Shown: positions 54,407 to 63,489, numbered from the stretch's first letter. The stretch is DNA of 64,000 bases from Altererythrobacter lutimaris (GCF_013371495.1 NZ_JABWTA010000001.1:2082693-2146692); one strand, 5' to 3'. Notes: generated by a model not told the origin, from the letters alone. Made by a program: numbers and translations.

Positions 54407-56275
54407 ATGGGCGAGCTCAAAGAATTTGCGCTGTGGAACTATGCCGACTGGGCCGCACTCGTTTCGGGGCTAGTATTGGCGGTTTTCCTTGTTGGTGGTG
54501 CGTGGGCCATCACACGCCCGAAAGAAGAAGTCCTTGGCCACCCCAAGGGACTTTATATGTTGTTCTTCGCAGAAATGTGGGAGCGTTTCTCCTACTACGG
54601 GATGCGAGCTTTGCTCACGCTTTACCTCGTGAAACATTGGCTGTTTTCCGACAGCTCGGCCAACCTGATTTATGGCGCATATACAAGCCTCGTCTACATC
54701 ACGCCAGTGCTTGGTGGCTGGCTAGCCGACAAATACCTCGGCCAGCGCAAGGCTGTCTTATTCGGCGCGGTACTGCTAACCGCCGGTCACTTTTTCATGG
54801 CGTTTGAAGGCAATGGCTCCGGTTTCGAGAATGACCCGACCGTAAACGTCTTTTGGTTAGCTCTCGCCTTGATCATCGTGGGCTCTGGGTTCTTGAAGGC
54901 GAACATTTCCGTGATGGTCGGGCAACTGTATCCTCGAACGGATATCCGCCGCGATAGCGCATACACAATCTTTTACATGGGCATCAATCTGGGGGCGGCA
55001 GCGGGCGTCCTTATCGCCGCCTACATTGGCGAGACTGTAAGCTGGGCGTGGGGGTTTGGGCTTGCCGGCTTCGGCATGCTTCTCGGGCTTTTCGTATTCG
55101 TGCTTGGAAAGTCACTCTTGCGGGGCAATGGAGAGCCGCCCGTACCGTCTAAACTGACACAGAAAGTAGGTGGAATTAATCTCGAATGGGCGCTTTACCT
55201 AGTCGGATTGCTGGGTGTCGCAATTATCTGGGCGCTCATTCAGTACCAAGAGGCGGTGGGTTGGATACTGCTTCTTTCAGGCATACTTTTGCTCGGCTAC
55301 GTCCTTCAGCAGGCGCTTTACAAATTACCCGGCGAAGACGGAACATTAAGTGCAGGTTCTACTCAGAATGTCTTTTACGGCGGCGTACTCGTATTGCTCT
55401 TTGCTGCTGTATGGATGTTTGTGCAAAACGGCACCAATACCGTCTCGAACATTGCTGGAATTGTCGGATTGAGCTTGGTTATTGGCGCAAGCTTCATGGA
55501 GGCACGTAAAAGCGAAAATTTCGCACGAGATCGCGTTTTTGCGATGATTTTTGTGATCTTGCTGATGCCACTTTTCTGGGGGCTGTTCGAACAGGCAGGC
55601 GGATCTATGAACCTGTATACCGACAGGTATGTGGATCGTGGTGGAATTCCGACTACCTTCTTCCAATCAATCAATCCCATCTACATTATTCTTTTGGCAC
55701 CCCTTTTCGCTGGATTATGGCAGTGGATGGCGCAAACTGGGCGGGAACCGTCAGCAATTGCCAAGATGGGTTTAGGCATCGTCCAGATGGGCTTGGCTTT
55801 CCTAGTTTTCGTTTGGGGCGCTGAGCAGTTCAGCGTCACCGGAGAGACCGGTGCGTTGTTGACCCCGGTCCTTTTCCTCTTCCTGTTCTATCTGCTTTCT
55901 ACGACTGGCGAGCTTTGCCTTTCTCCAGTGGGGCTTTCGGCCATGAACCGTTTGTCCGCTCGCCATATGGCGAGCCTCATGATGGCTGCTTTCTTCTTCG
56001 GCACAGCGGGAGGCAATTATGTCGCAGGCTTCATGGGTTCATTGATGGGCGAAGGCGAGGGTGGAGATATGACCCGTGAGGCGGCTTTGGAAATATATTG
56101 GGCAATGGGTCTGGTAGCTGTTGGCGTAGGGGCCTTCGTCACAATCATCAGTCCGCTTATCAAGCGTCTGATGCATCTCGATACGCTCAAGGACGAAGAC
56201 GATCTGCTGGGAAATGCAGAACTGGGTGAGCCTCAGGCGGGTGGTGTCCATCCGGCTACTCGGGCTGCCGACTAA
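54407..56275 (+). CDS. POT/PTR-family proton-dependent peptide transporter
   Basis: The 622-residue protein has 14 or so membrane helices and the POT signature EMWERFSYYGMRALLTLYLV (ExxERFxYY) and YIGETVSWAWGFGLAGFGML. GGWLADKYLGQRKAVLFGAV is the MFS loop. It imports di- and tripeptides with protons. Its synonymous codons look more A/T-ending than those of the two amidohydrolases behind it, which may reflect a different origin. It stands 24 bases before these enzymes, forming a peptide uptake and hydrolysis operon. Confidence 0.92.
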   Translation: MGELKEFALWNYADWAALVSGLVLAVFLVGGAWAITRPKEEVLGHPKGLYMLFFAEMWERFSYYGMRALLTLYLVKHWLFSDSSANLIYGAYTSLVYITPVLGGWLADKYLGQRKAVLFGAVLLTAGHFFMAFEGNGSGFENDPTVNVFWLALALIIVGSGFLKANISVMVGQLYPRTDIRRDSAYTIFYMGINLGAAAGVLIAAYIGETVSWAWGFGLAGFGMLLGLFVFVLGKSLLRGNGEPPVPSKLTQKVGGINLEWALYLVGLLGVAIIWALIQYQEAVGWILLLSGILLLGYVLQQALYKLPGEDGTLSAGSTQNVFYGGVLVLLFAAVWMFVQNGTNTVSNIAGIVGLSLVIGASFMEARKSENFARDRVFAMIFVILLMPLFWGLFEQAGGSMNLYTDRYVDRGGIPTTFFQSINPIYIILLAPLFAGLWQWMAQTGREPSAIAKMGLGIVQMGLAFLVFVWGAEQFSVTGETGALLTPVLFLFLFYLLSTTGELCLSPVGLSAMNRLSARHMASLMMAAFFFGTAGGNYVAGFMGSLMGEGEGGDMTREAALEIYWAMGLVAVGVGAFVTIISPLIKRLMHLDTLKDEDDLLGNAELGEPQAGGVHPATRAAD

Positions 56276-56299
56276 GCTCGCCAATCAAGGAGAATGGCA

Positions 56300-57697
56300 A
56301 TGAACAGGGTCTCGCGCTTAATGCTTACTGCAGGAGGCGCGCTGGCGCTGGCTGCTTGCTCCACCGCCAATGCAGGGAGCGACAGCTCTGAGGTTGCAAG
56401 CGCATCGTCGGCAGCGATGACGCTTCCGGATACGCCCGACACCCCTTATCCATCGACATACAAGCCTTACCCCGGCGTGCCGACGGCTTTGGTCGGCGCG
56501 ACTGTGTTCGATGGCACGGGTCGGCAGTTTGACAACACCACTGTGCTGTTTCGCGATGGCAAGGTCGAGGCTGTGGGAAGCGGCTTGGACACAAGCGGCT
56601 ACAACGTGATCGACGGATCCGGCAAATTCGTGACGCCGGGCGTGATCGATATCCACTCTCACCTGGGCAACTATCCCGACCCATCGGTTGCCGCGCATAA
56701 CGATGGCAATGAAGCCACCGCGCCAACGACCCCCGATGTCTGGACAGAGCATTCCGTCTGGCCGCAGGATCCCGGCTTCAGCCGCGCGCTTGCTAATGGC
56801 GGTGTCACTAGCTTGCAAATCCTGCCCGGCTCAGCCAACCTCATGGGCGGCCGCTCTGTCACTTTGAAGAATGTCTATGCGCGCACCGTGCAAGGCATGA
56901 AATTCCCGGGCGCACCCTATGGCTTCAAGATGGCTTGCGGCGAGAACCCCAAGCGCGTCTATGGCGGAAAAGGTCGCAAGCCTTCGACCCGCATGGGCAA
57001 TTTCGCGGTCAATCGCCAGACGTGGCTCGATGCGCGCGCTTATGCGGAAAGCGAAGACCCCAAACGCGATCTCGCCAAGGAAACGCTCGCCGGTGTGCTC
57101 GCGGGTGATATCCTTGTCCATAACCACTGCTATCGCGCAGACGAGATGGCGTTCGTCATGGATATGGCGAAGGAGATGGGATACCGTGTGACCGCTTTCC
57201 ACCACGCGGTCGAAGCCTACAAGATCGGCGATTTGCTGCGCGAAAACGACGTGTGCAGTGCCATCTGGGCGGACTGGTATGGCTTCAAGATGGAAGCCAA
57301 TGACGGCATCCTGGAAAACGCAGCGCTTCTCCAGAATGCGGGTGCTTGCGTGGTCATTCACTCGGACAGCGCCAATGATATCCAGCGCCTCAATCAGGAA
57401 GCGGCGAAAGCGCAAGCCGCTGGCAAGCGTATGGGGATCGATATCTCCGATGCAGAAGTGATCGGCTGGATCACTCTGAACGCGGCGAAGGCGATGGGGA
57501 TCGACAACATGACCGGCAGTCTTGAGCCCGGAAAGATGGCAGACGTCGTGCTCTGGAATGGCGATCCTTTGAGCGTCTATTCACGCCCTGAAAAAGTCTG
57601 GGTCGACGGCGCATTGCTGTTCGATGCTATGGACCCCAAACGCAGGCCGGTGAGCGATTTCGAGCTGGGCCAACCTGGTGCGGGAGATGTGAAATGA
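56300..57697 (+). CDS. Amidohydrolase, exported lipoprotein, catalytically complete
   Basis: The 465-residue protein has a lipobox (LALAACSTA, Cys at about 20), so it is a membrane-anchored periplasmic enzyme. The TIM-barrel metal ligands are visible: HxH in VIDIHSHLGNY, His in LVHNHCYRADE and TAFHHAVEAYK, and Asp in VVIHSDSANDIQR. It ends with the usual composite beta domain (PGKMADVVLWNGDPL). AAGGAG is 7 bases from the Met at 56300 but one base from that at 56294, so I chose 56300. It probably cleaves peptide-like or acyl-amino-acid bonds; the transporter upstream supports this. Confidence 0.88.
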   Translation: MNRVSRLMLTAGGALALAACSTANAGSDSSEVASASSAAMTLPDTPDTPYPSTYKPYPGVPTALVGATVFDGTGRQFDNTTVLFRDGKVEAVGSGLDTSGYNVIDGSGKFVTPGVIDIHSHLGNYPDPSVAAHNDGNEATAPTTPDVWTEHSVWPQDPGFSRALANGGVTSLQILPGSANLMGGRSVTLKNVYARTVQGMKFPGAPYGFKMACGENPKRVYGGKGRKPSTRMGNFAVNRQTWLDARAYAESEDPKRDLAKETLAGVLAGDILVHNHCYRADEMAFVMDMAKEMGYRVTAFHHAVEAYKIGDLLRENDVCSAIWADWYGFKMEANDGILENAALLQNAGACVVIHSDSANDIQRLNQEAAKAQAAGKRMGIDISDAEVIGWITLNAAKAMGIDNMTGSLEPGKMADVVLWNGDPLSVYSRPEKVWVDGALLFDAMDPKRRPVSDFELGQPGAGDVK

Positions 57698-59016
57698 GCA
57701 AGCTAGCCAAGACATTCGCGCTCGCCGCAGCATCCGCACTCGCATTCTCCGCCAGCAGCGTTGCAGCGCAGGATGTCGTCATCACCAATGCCACCCTTGT
57801 AACCGGCGATAGCAGCGAGCCGATCGAAGGCGGAACCGTTGTCGTCCGCAATGGCAAGGTCGTGAACGCAGGGGCTAATGTGAGCGCACCGACGAACATT
57901 CCGACGGTCGATGCCGAAGGAGCCTGGGTGACGCCCGGCCTGTTTGCCAGCGTCACGACACTCGGCATCTGGGATGTAGGGGCGGTCACCCAGTCAAACG
58001 ATAGCAGGGCCTCTGGTTCACCGTTCAGCGCAGCGCTCGATGTCGCGCCGATCGTCAATCCGAACTCGCAGAATATCATGATCCACCGTGCAGCAGGCAT
58101 CACACGTGCTGCTACAACGACGGTACCTTCCGGATCGATCTTCGCAGGCCAGGGCGCGATTATCGATCTCGATGCCGATGGCGAGCCGGTGACCAAGGCG
58201 CGCGCGTTTCAGTTGGTCAATCTGGGTGAAGGCGGCGCTCGGATCGCAGGCGGCAGCCGCGCTGCGACGCATGTCTTGTTCCGTGCAGCTCTGAGGGAAG
58301 CGCAAGCGCTTTCAGGACGCTCGGGTACGCCTGAGACCACGGAAATCGCAAAGGGTGACGGTGTCATGCTCAACCGCTTCGACGCGGAAGCTTTGAAGCC
58401 CGTCGTGTCAGGCCGTCAGAAGCTGTTCGTTGCAGTTGAACGCGCGTCGGACATTCGCAGCGCGATTGCCTTGAAGAAGGAGTTCCCGCGGCTTGATATG
58501 GTGCTGGTGGGCGCGAGCGAAGGCTGGCTCGTCGCAAGTGAGATTGCAGCAGCAGGCGTTCCGGTTCTCGCCGATGCGCTCGATGCGCTGCCCACAGGCT
58601 TTGACCAGCTCGCTGCTACGCAGAGCAATATCGGTCGTATGAAAGCAGCGGGCGTCAAAGTCGGCATCAATGTGTCTGGCGCTGAGAACCCGCGGCGTTT
58701 GCCTCAGCTGGCAGGAAATCTGGTCGGCCTTGCAAAAATGCCTGGCGCTTTGGGCCTGAGCTGGAGCGAGGCATTCGCCTCGATCAGCTCCATCCCTGCT
58801 GAAATCAGCGGCATGGGCGGCCAAGCGGGCGTCTTGAAACGCGGAGCGGTGGGCGATGTCGTCATCTGGGATGGTGACCCGCTGGAAGTCACATCTGTGC
58901 CGACTCGCGTGTTCATCGATGGCGTGGAACAGAGTTTTACTAACCATCAGACGCAGCTGCGCGAGCGGTATCGTGATCTTGACGAAAGCGATCTGCCAAA
59001 AGCCTATGATTGGTAA
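57694..59016 (+). CDS. Amidohydrolase-like exported protein lacking the HxH motif
   Basis: The 440-residue product has a signal peptide (FALAAASALAFSASSVAAQ) and the amidohydrolase fold: GAWVTPGLFASVTTLGIWDV at the start and AVGDVVIWDGDPLEVTSVP at the end. Where active relatives have PGxxDxHxH, this protein has PGLFASVTTL, and I find no His pair or HSD-type Asp later. It is thus probably inactive as a metallohydrolase and may be a partner subunit of the preceding enzyme, with which it overlaps by 4 bases. Confidence 0.85.
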   Translation: MSKLAKTFALAAASALAFSASSVAAQDVVITNATLVTGDSSEPIEGGTVVVRNGKVVNAGANVSAPTNIPTVDAEGAWVTPGLFASVTTLGIWDVGAVTQSNDSRASGSPFSAALDVAPIVNPNSQNIMIHRAAGITRAATTTVPSGSIFAGQGAIIDLDADGEPVTKARAFQLVNLGEGGARIAGGSRAATHVLFRAALREAQALSGRSGTPETTEIAKGDGVMLNRFDAEALKPVVSGRQKLFVAVERASDIRSAIALKKEFPRLDMVLVGASEGWLVASEIAAAGVPVLADALDALPTGFDQLAATQSNIGRMKAAGVKVGINVSGAENPRRLPQLAGNLVGLAKMPGALGLSWSEAFASISSIPAEISGMGGQAGVLKRGAVGDVVIWDGDPLEVTSVPTRVFIDGVEQSFTNHQTQLRERYRDLDESDLPKAYDW

Positions 59017-59143
59017 ACTGAAAGCACTCGCTGTCACGGCTTATCGCTGACAGAGGTCATTTCGTCGGGGTTAACCGCCCCGCCGAAGCTTGCCTAACCG
59101 CAGATTTTATGTCCCCATGGCGCGCATAAGCGAGGTGGGACTT

Positions 59144-59818
59144 ATGAATTCTGCGCTGGTTGAACTGATCGCAGCCAATATTGCCTTTGTCGGCACGCAT
59201 TTCGCAATGTCGCATCCGCTGCGCGCGCCTTTGGTCGGCATTATCGGCGAGCGCGGCTTTCAAGTGCTGTATACCGTTGTCAGCTTTGCAACCTTGTTCT
59301 GGGTGGTAGCGGCCTATGGCAAAGCACCGGCTGCTGACCTTCCCGGTTCCGGCACAGCGGGCTGGGTCATCGCATCCTTGCTCACTATCCCGGCGCTTGT
59401 CCTGCTGCTCGGCTCTTTCATGCGCAATCCTGCCTTGCCCATGCCACGGGCCGCTGATCAGGCACGCAAAGAGCCGCGCGGCGTCTTCCTCGTCACACGC
59501 CATCCGATGATGTGGAGCTTTGCGCTGTGGGCGGCGAGCCATGTTATCCTGTGGTGGAACTGGCGCAGCGTCGTCACCGCGCTGGCGATGGGCTTCCTCG
59601 CTCTGGTGGGCGCGCACCTTCAGGACCGCAAGAAACGCACACTGATGGGCGAGGCGTGGAAGGCCTGGGAGAGCCACACGAGCTACTGGCCGCGCTGGAG
59701 CAAACTGTTTTCAGTAGGCTTGCTCTGGTGGGCTCTCGGCCTAATGACCTGGGTGCTACTGACGTATGTGCATATGGTTTATGGCGGGGTGCCGGCAGGC
59801 ATTTGGCGCTGGTTCTAA
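59144..59818 (+). CDS. NnrU-family membrane protein
   Basis: The 224-residue protein has about six membrane helices and the NnrU pattern: FVGTHFAMSHPLRAPLVGII, GERGFQVLYTVVSFATLFWV, VTRHPMMWSFALWAASHVIL. The histidines HxxxxHP and RHPMMW recall isoprenylcysteine methyltransferase-type and NnrU proteins linked to nitric oxide or haem metabolism. The real role is uncertain. GAGGTGGGA precedes the Met at 59144; the frame is open 18 codons further upstream. Confidence 0.85.
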   Translation: MNSALVELIAANIAFVGTHFAMSHPLRAPLVGIIGERGFQVLYTVVSFATLFWVVAAYGKAPAADLPGSGTAGWVIASLLTIPALVLLLGSFMRNPALPMPRAADQARKEPRGVFLVTRHPMMWSFALWAASHVILWWNWRSVVTALAMGFLALVGAHLQDRKKRTLMGEAWKAWESHTSYWPRWSKLFSVGLLWWALGLMTWVLLTYVHMVYGGVPAGIWRWF

Positions 59819-59912
59819 GTCCGGTTCTTGTAATCCTTTAATCCCCAAGCTTTTTCACAGGCTTGTTATGACGCGTTAAGCCAATGTTTGCCTTGAGAGT
59901 TTTATCAGGGCA

Positions 59913-61016
59913 ATGACTTCGCGAGGGGCGAAAAGGATTCGGATGGCCATTGCGCTCACCACTGCTGCATTGATAGCAACCGCCACGCCGCTCACACTCG
60001 CGGCGCCCCTACCCGTGCACATGCAGAGCGCCGATGCAGTCGCTGCTCAGCCCGCTCCGGAAGAAGCGCCTCCTGCGTCTGAGGCGGAAAGCGAGGCGCA
60101 AGCCCCACAACAGGATGTGGAGGAGCAGGATACGCCAGTCGATCCCAACGTGATCGTTGTGTCCGGCGCGAGTGATGCGCGCAAGAAAGACCCGCTGGTC
60201 CAAGTCAATGAAACCGCCTTTGCCATTACACAATCGGTGGATGCCGCGCTGGTAGAGCCGATTGCCGATGTTTACGAGGACGATATTCCGAGCCCGATCC
60301 GCAAAGGTCTGCGCAATTTCTTCCGAAACCTGCTGGAGCCGGTGACAGCACTCAATTACTTCCTGCAGTTAAAGCCTGGCAAAGCATTCGAAACGCTTGG
60401 CCGATTTGGCCTCAACTCGACGATCGGCGTAGCAGGACTGTTCGATGTGGCGAAGAAAGAGCCATTCAACCTGCCTTATCGCCGCAATGGTTTTGCCAAC
60501 ACGCTCGGCTATTACGGCGTTGAGCCGGGACCCTTTCTGGTTCTTCCCTTGGTCGGCGCGACCACTTTGCGCGATTTGATCGGCGGCGGGATCGATCAAT
60601 CTTTTCTGCCGCTCGCAGTCGGCAAACCTTTTGGCACACCACTCTATGCCGTTCCCGCCTACACAGTGAATTCGCTAGAATTCCGCATCGAGTTTGATCA
60701 GCGGCTCGAAGACATCAGCAACAGCGACGATCCCTATTTCGCTATGCGCGAGACCTATCTCTGCCAGCGCGAAGCAGACATTGCTGCGCTGAAGAATCGT
60801 CCGCCGCCGCGCGATTGCAGCATCGAAGCGATCATGGGGCTGGACGAAGGCACGATCGAGCAACTCACTCAGCCTGCGCAGGATACGTCTTCAGTGGAAG
60901 CGATGGCGCCAGAGCCTGAGCCAGCTCCTCCGGCGATCCGCTATGTAAGTAATCCGGTGATCCAGCCGCTGCCTGCGGACTATGTTCAAGCGCCTCCGCC
61001 GCCGCTCAGCAATTGA
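59913..61016 (+). CDS. MlaA/VacJ-family outer-membrane lipid asymmetry protein
   Basis: The 367-residue protein has a signal peptide (AIALTTAALIATATPLTLAA), an acidic/Pro-rich spacer (about 45-95) and the MlaA domain at about 120-320: NFFRNLLEPVTALNYFLQLK, RFGLNSTIGVAGLFDVAKKE, GYYGVEPGPFLVLPLVGATT. MlaA removes misplaced phospholipids from the outer leaflet. Unlike E. coli MlaA it has no lipobox Cys. The Met at 59943 has a better AAAAGGA site and is an alternative start. Its 3' end overlaps the convergent hydrolase by 31 bases. No mla ABC genes are nearby. Confidence 0.88.
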   Translation: MTSRGAKRIRMAIALTTAALIATATPLTLAAPLPVHMQSADAVAAQPAPEEAPPASEAESEAQAPQQDVEEQDTPVDPNVIVVSGASDARKKDPLVQVNETAFAITQSVDAALVEPIADVYEDDIPSPIRKGLRNFFRNLLEPVTALNYFLQLKPGKAFETLGRFGLNSTIGVAGLFDVAKKEPFNLPYRRNGFANTLGYYGVEPGPFLVLPLVGATTLRDLIGGGIDQSFLPLAVGKPFGTPLYAVPAYTVNSLEFRIEFDQRLEDISNSDDPYFAMRETYLCQREADIAALKNRPPPRDCSIEAIMGLDEGTIEQLTQPAQDTSSVEAMAPEPEPAPPAIRYVSNPVIQPLPADYVQAPPPPLSN

Positions 61017-61795
61017 TCAAGCCATTCAAGCTGCGCACGCTGGCCGTCTTCGCTGAAGGATAGCGCATGGCCAGCGCCTTCGACTGCTACGAATGTCGCT
61101 GCCGGCGATAGTTTCGCCAATGCCTCTCCATGCTCAAACGGGACAACATTATCTGCCGTCCCATGCATGATGAATATCGGCATTTCGAGCGCATCGATCT
61201 TGCTCGCGTTGTCGAACCGGTCGCGCATCAAGAAATGCGCTGGCACAAAAGGGAGCGCGTCCTGCGCGACGTCCGGCAGGGAAAGAAACGGAGCAGTCAG
61301 CATAAGCGCGCTCGGGCTATATTCGCTTGCCATTTGCACAGCAGTACCGCCTCCGATGGAATTGCCGACAATGATTGTGTCCGCTGGCGCAATGCCTTGC
61401 TCCGCGAGCCAGTTCATCGCAGCGCGGCCATCTCGATAGAAGCCTTGTTCGCTCGGCTCACCCGAATTGCCGCCATAGCCGCGATATTCGACCAGCAAGA
61501 GGCCGTATCCCGCGGCTGCAAGCGAGCGAGTAGCGTTTGCTGCAGCGAGCAATGTTCCACCATTTCCATGGAAGTAGACGATGGTGGGTCGGCCAACCTG
61601 CGCCTGCCGCGTAAAGGCGCGCAGGCTCAAGCCATCCGCAGTCTCAAGCGCAATGACGTCAAAGCCAGGTGCTGGATCGACCGCGTATTGCGGGGCCGGA
61701 TAGATAAACCGGTCCTGCATCGCCCATAGGATCACGACCATGATTGTGTAGGCAACCAAGACAGTAACGGCCAGGCGCCCGAGCTTGCGGAGCAT
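60986..61795 (-). CDS. Membrane-anchored alpha/beta hydrolase
   Basis: The 269-residue protein has an N-terminal helix (LAVTVLVAYTIMVVILWAM) and the fold of the BEM46/ABHD13-type hydrolases: YFHGNGGTLLAAANATRSL, LLVEYRGYGGNSGEPSEQGF, nucleophile elbow VGNSIGGGTAV, acid in MHGTADNVVPF, and His in EGAGHALSF. The catalytic domain should face the periplasm. It starts 2 bases after the crotonase stop, making a hxlR-crotonase-hydrolase operon. Confidence 0.88.
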   Translation of the reverse strand: MLRKLGRLAVTVLVAYTIMVVILWAMQDRFIYPAPQYAVDPAPGFDVIALETADGLSLRAFTRQAQVGRPTIVYFHGNGGTLLAAANATRSLAAAGYGLLLVEYRGYGGNSGEPSEQGFYRDGRAAMNWLAEQGIAPADTIIVGNSIGGGTAVQMASEYSPSALMLTAPFLSLPDVAQDALPFVPAHFLMRDRFDNASKIDALEMPIFIMHGTADNVVPFEHGEALAKLSPAATFVAVEGAGHALSFSEDGQRAQLEWLDQLLSGGGGA

Positions 61796-61797
61796 GG

Positions 61798-62595
61798 CTA
61801 CTGGCCTTTGAATTGCGGCGTGCGTTTTTCGATCAGCGCGTCGACACCTTCCATGTGATCGTCCGTCAGATGCATGAGCGCTTGTGTGTTTGCGGCCATC
61901 TCCAGCGCGGTATCATAGCTCGTTTCGCGGCCTTGGCGCATCAGGTTCTTCGCATGGCGCAGCGAATGCGGTGGCAGCGCTGCGACTTTGCTTGCAAGCG
62001 CGCGAGCTTCCTCCATTAAGGCGTCAAGTTCCACCACACGGCTGACCAAGCCCCAGTCTTGCGCTGTCGCTGCGTCGATAACATCCCCGGTGTAGAACAA
62101 TTCAGCCGCACGCGCTTCGCCGATGATGCGCGGTAATATCCACGTGCCGCCATCGCCCGGAATGATGCCGAGTTTGAGGAAAGTCACACCGAACTTCGCT
62201 TTGGCGCTCGCGATCCGCATATCGGCAAGGCATGCGACATCGCATCCGAGCCCGATTGCCGGGCCATTGACTGCAGCAATCACTGGCACGCGCAAGCCAT
62301 AGAGCGAACGCAGGATGCGGTGGATGTTGTTGCGATAGCCGTCGGAAATGCCGGGCGGTGTGCCGCCAAAAGTGCCGCTGCGGGTCTTCATCGCTTTGAT
62401 ATCACCACCCGCGCTGAACGCGCGGCCCGCACCCGTCAGGATGACACAGCGCACGTCCATGTCGCGATTGATCGCGTCGCAGGCGGCAGTGAATTCGTCT
62501 CCATCACCATCTGCCCCGAGCGGGTTCATCGTCTCCGCGCGGTCAATCGTGAGAGTGGTGATGTGGTCTGCGTGTTCGATTGTGAGAAGTGACAT
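61798..62595 (-). CDS. Enoyl-CoA hydratase/isomerase (crotonase)
   Basis: The 265-residue crotonase adds water to, or isomerises, 2-enoyl-CoA. The oxyanion-hole segments are RAFSAGGDIKAM and NGPAIGLGCDVACLADMRIA. The first catalytic Glu position (as in GGxxE) is not obvious, but GIIPGDGGTWILPRIIGEAR, typical of hydratases, has Asp where Glu144-type residues stand. The Met at 62595 is preferred; the frame before it overlaps the regulator gene. It is the middle gene of the HxlR operon, and the divergent thioesterase also acts on CoA esters. Confidence 0.9.
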   Translation of the reverse strand: MSLLTIEHADHITTLTIDRAETMNPLGADGDGDEFTAACDAINRDMDVRCVILTGAGRAFSAGGDIKAMKTRSGTFGGTPPGISDGYRNNIHRILRSLYGLRVPVIAAVNGPAIGLGCDVACLADMRIASAKAKFGVTFLKLGIIPGDGGTWILPRIIGEARAAELFYTGDVIDAATAQDWGLVSRVVELDALMEEARALASKVAALPPHSLRHAKNLMRQGRETSYDTALEMAANTQALMHLTDDHMEGVDALIEKRTPQFKGQ

Positions 62596-62606
62596 GCCTT
62601 GCGCTC

Positions 62607-62939
62607 TTAAGCGGAACCAGGCGATGGGTCGAGCAACCATTTGTCGCCCCACTGGCGGATTTCGCTCATGAAAGGCGCGAGTGCTCGGCCTGCTTCGGTC
62701 AGACGGTATTCGGCGCGCCTGCCTTCGGGCGGAATGCGTTCGAGAATGCCGTGCTCGACCAGCGCTGCAAGACGCGAGGTCAGCGCTGCACGGTTTATGC
62801 CGGTGTTCGGCAGAAACTCCTCGAACCGTGTAGCGCCCAGAAAAGCTTCACGCAGGATCAGCAAGACCCAGCGATCGCCAAGAATGCGTGATGCGCGGCC
62901 AACAGGGCATGGTGACCTGGAAGGTTTGAATCTCTCCAT
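62607..62939 (-). CDS. HxlR-family transcriptional regulator
   Basis: The 110-residue winged-helix regulator has the family N-terminus CPVGRASRILGDRWVLLILR, then RFEEFLPNTGINRAALTSRL and ERIPPEGRRAEYRLTEAGRA. A Cys at the helix start, as in redox- or aldehyde-sensing HxlR proteins, is present. I chose the ATG at 62939. It has no ribosome binding site, and a TAAAAT -10 box 8 bases upstream suggests a leaderless transcript. The TTG at 62975 belongs to the -35 box. It probably controls its own operon and the divergent thioesterase through two identical operators. Confidence 0.92.
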   Translation of the reverse strand: MERFKPSRSPCPVGRASRILGDRWVLLILREAFLGATRFEEFLPNTGINRAALTSRLAALVEHGILERIPPEGRRAEYRLTEAGRALAPFMSEIRQWGDKWLLDPSPGSA

Positions 62940-62940
62940 G

Positions 62941-63003
62941 AGTCTGGATTTTAGACTTGACCGGCGCCAGCGCAACGATATTTATTAGTCTTATTTCCAG
63001 ACT
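62941..63003. promoter_or_regulatory. Divergent promoters with two identical AGTCT-N7-AGACT operators
   Basis: Site 1 (62941-62957) and site 2 (62987-63003) have the same inverted repeat, AGTCT-N7-AGACT, 46 bases apart. Toward hxlR, TTGCGC (62975-62970) and TAAAAT (62953-62948) with 16-base spacing put site 1 over the -10. Toward the thioesterase, TTGACC (62957-62962) and TATTTA (62979-62984) put site 2 at the start of transcription. Confidence 0.7.
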
Positions 63004-63018
63004 TACAGGAGTTGCCGC

Positions 63019-63489
63019 ATGTCCCGTCCTGGTTTCGACAATGAAGAACAAGTTCTTGATTATATGAAGCGCATTGCAGTTGCCCGGTCCGGCTTCAGCA
63101 GTTTCCTCGCGCTAGAACCGGTGCGATGCTGGAACGGCGAGGCTGAAATCGTGATGAAAGTCCGCCCGGAGATGACCCAGCACCATGGTTTCGCGCATGG
63201 TGCGATCATTGGATTGATGGCGGATAATGCGTGTGCTTGGGCTGCGAGTTCAGCGGTCGGGGATGTCGTGACCGGAAGCTACACGATCAATTTCCTCGCG
63301 CCAGCGAAAGGCACGACTCTCCGCTCGAAGGGTAGCGTTGTGAAATCTGGCAAGCGGCAAGTGGTAGTCCGGGCTGATGTGTGGTCAGAAGACGACAAAG
63401 CCGAGCCGGTACTCGTGGCCGTTGCGCAAGCGACCATCGTGCCGACAGGGATCGCAACTTCGAAAGAGACCGTTGAAGTAACGTCGTAA
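63019..63489 (+). CDS. PaaI-family hotdog thioesterase
   Basis: The 156-residue hotdog-fold protein hydrolyses acyl-CoA thioesters. The signature HHGFAHGAIIGLMADNACAW holds the active-site region, followed by GSYTINFLAPAKGTTLRSKG and GKRQVVVRADVWSEDD. AGGAG precedes the ATG. It is divergent from the HxlR-crotonase operon and shares its two operators, so it is probably repressed or induced with it. The substrate may be an aromatic or short-chain acyl-CoA. Confidence 0.92.
   Translation: MSRPGFDNEEQVLDYMKRIAVARSGFSSFLALEPVRCWNGEAEIVMKVRPEMTQHHGFAHGAIIGLMADNACAWAASSAVGDVVTGSYTINFLAPAKGTTLRSKGSVVKSGKRQVVVRADVWSEDDKAEPVLVAVAQATIVPTGIATSKETVEVTS

Noticed and set aside
62940..62975. TTG start extending HxlR by 12 residues
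   Set aside because: The extra codons coincide with a -35/-10 promoter and an operator; the family usually begins just before the CPV motif.
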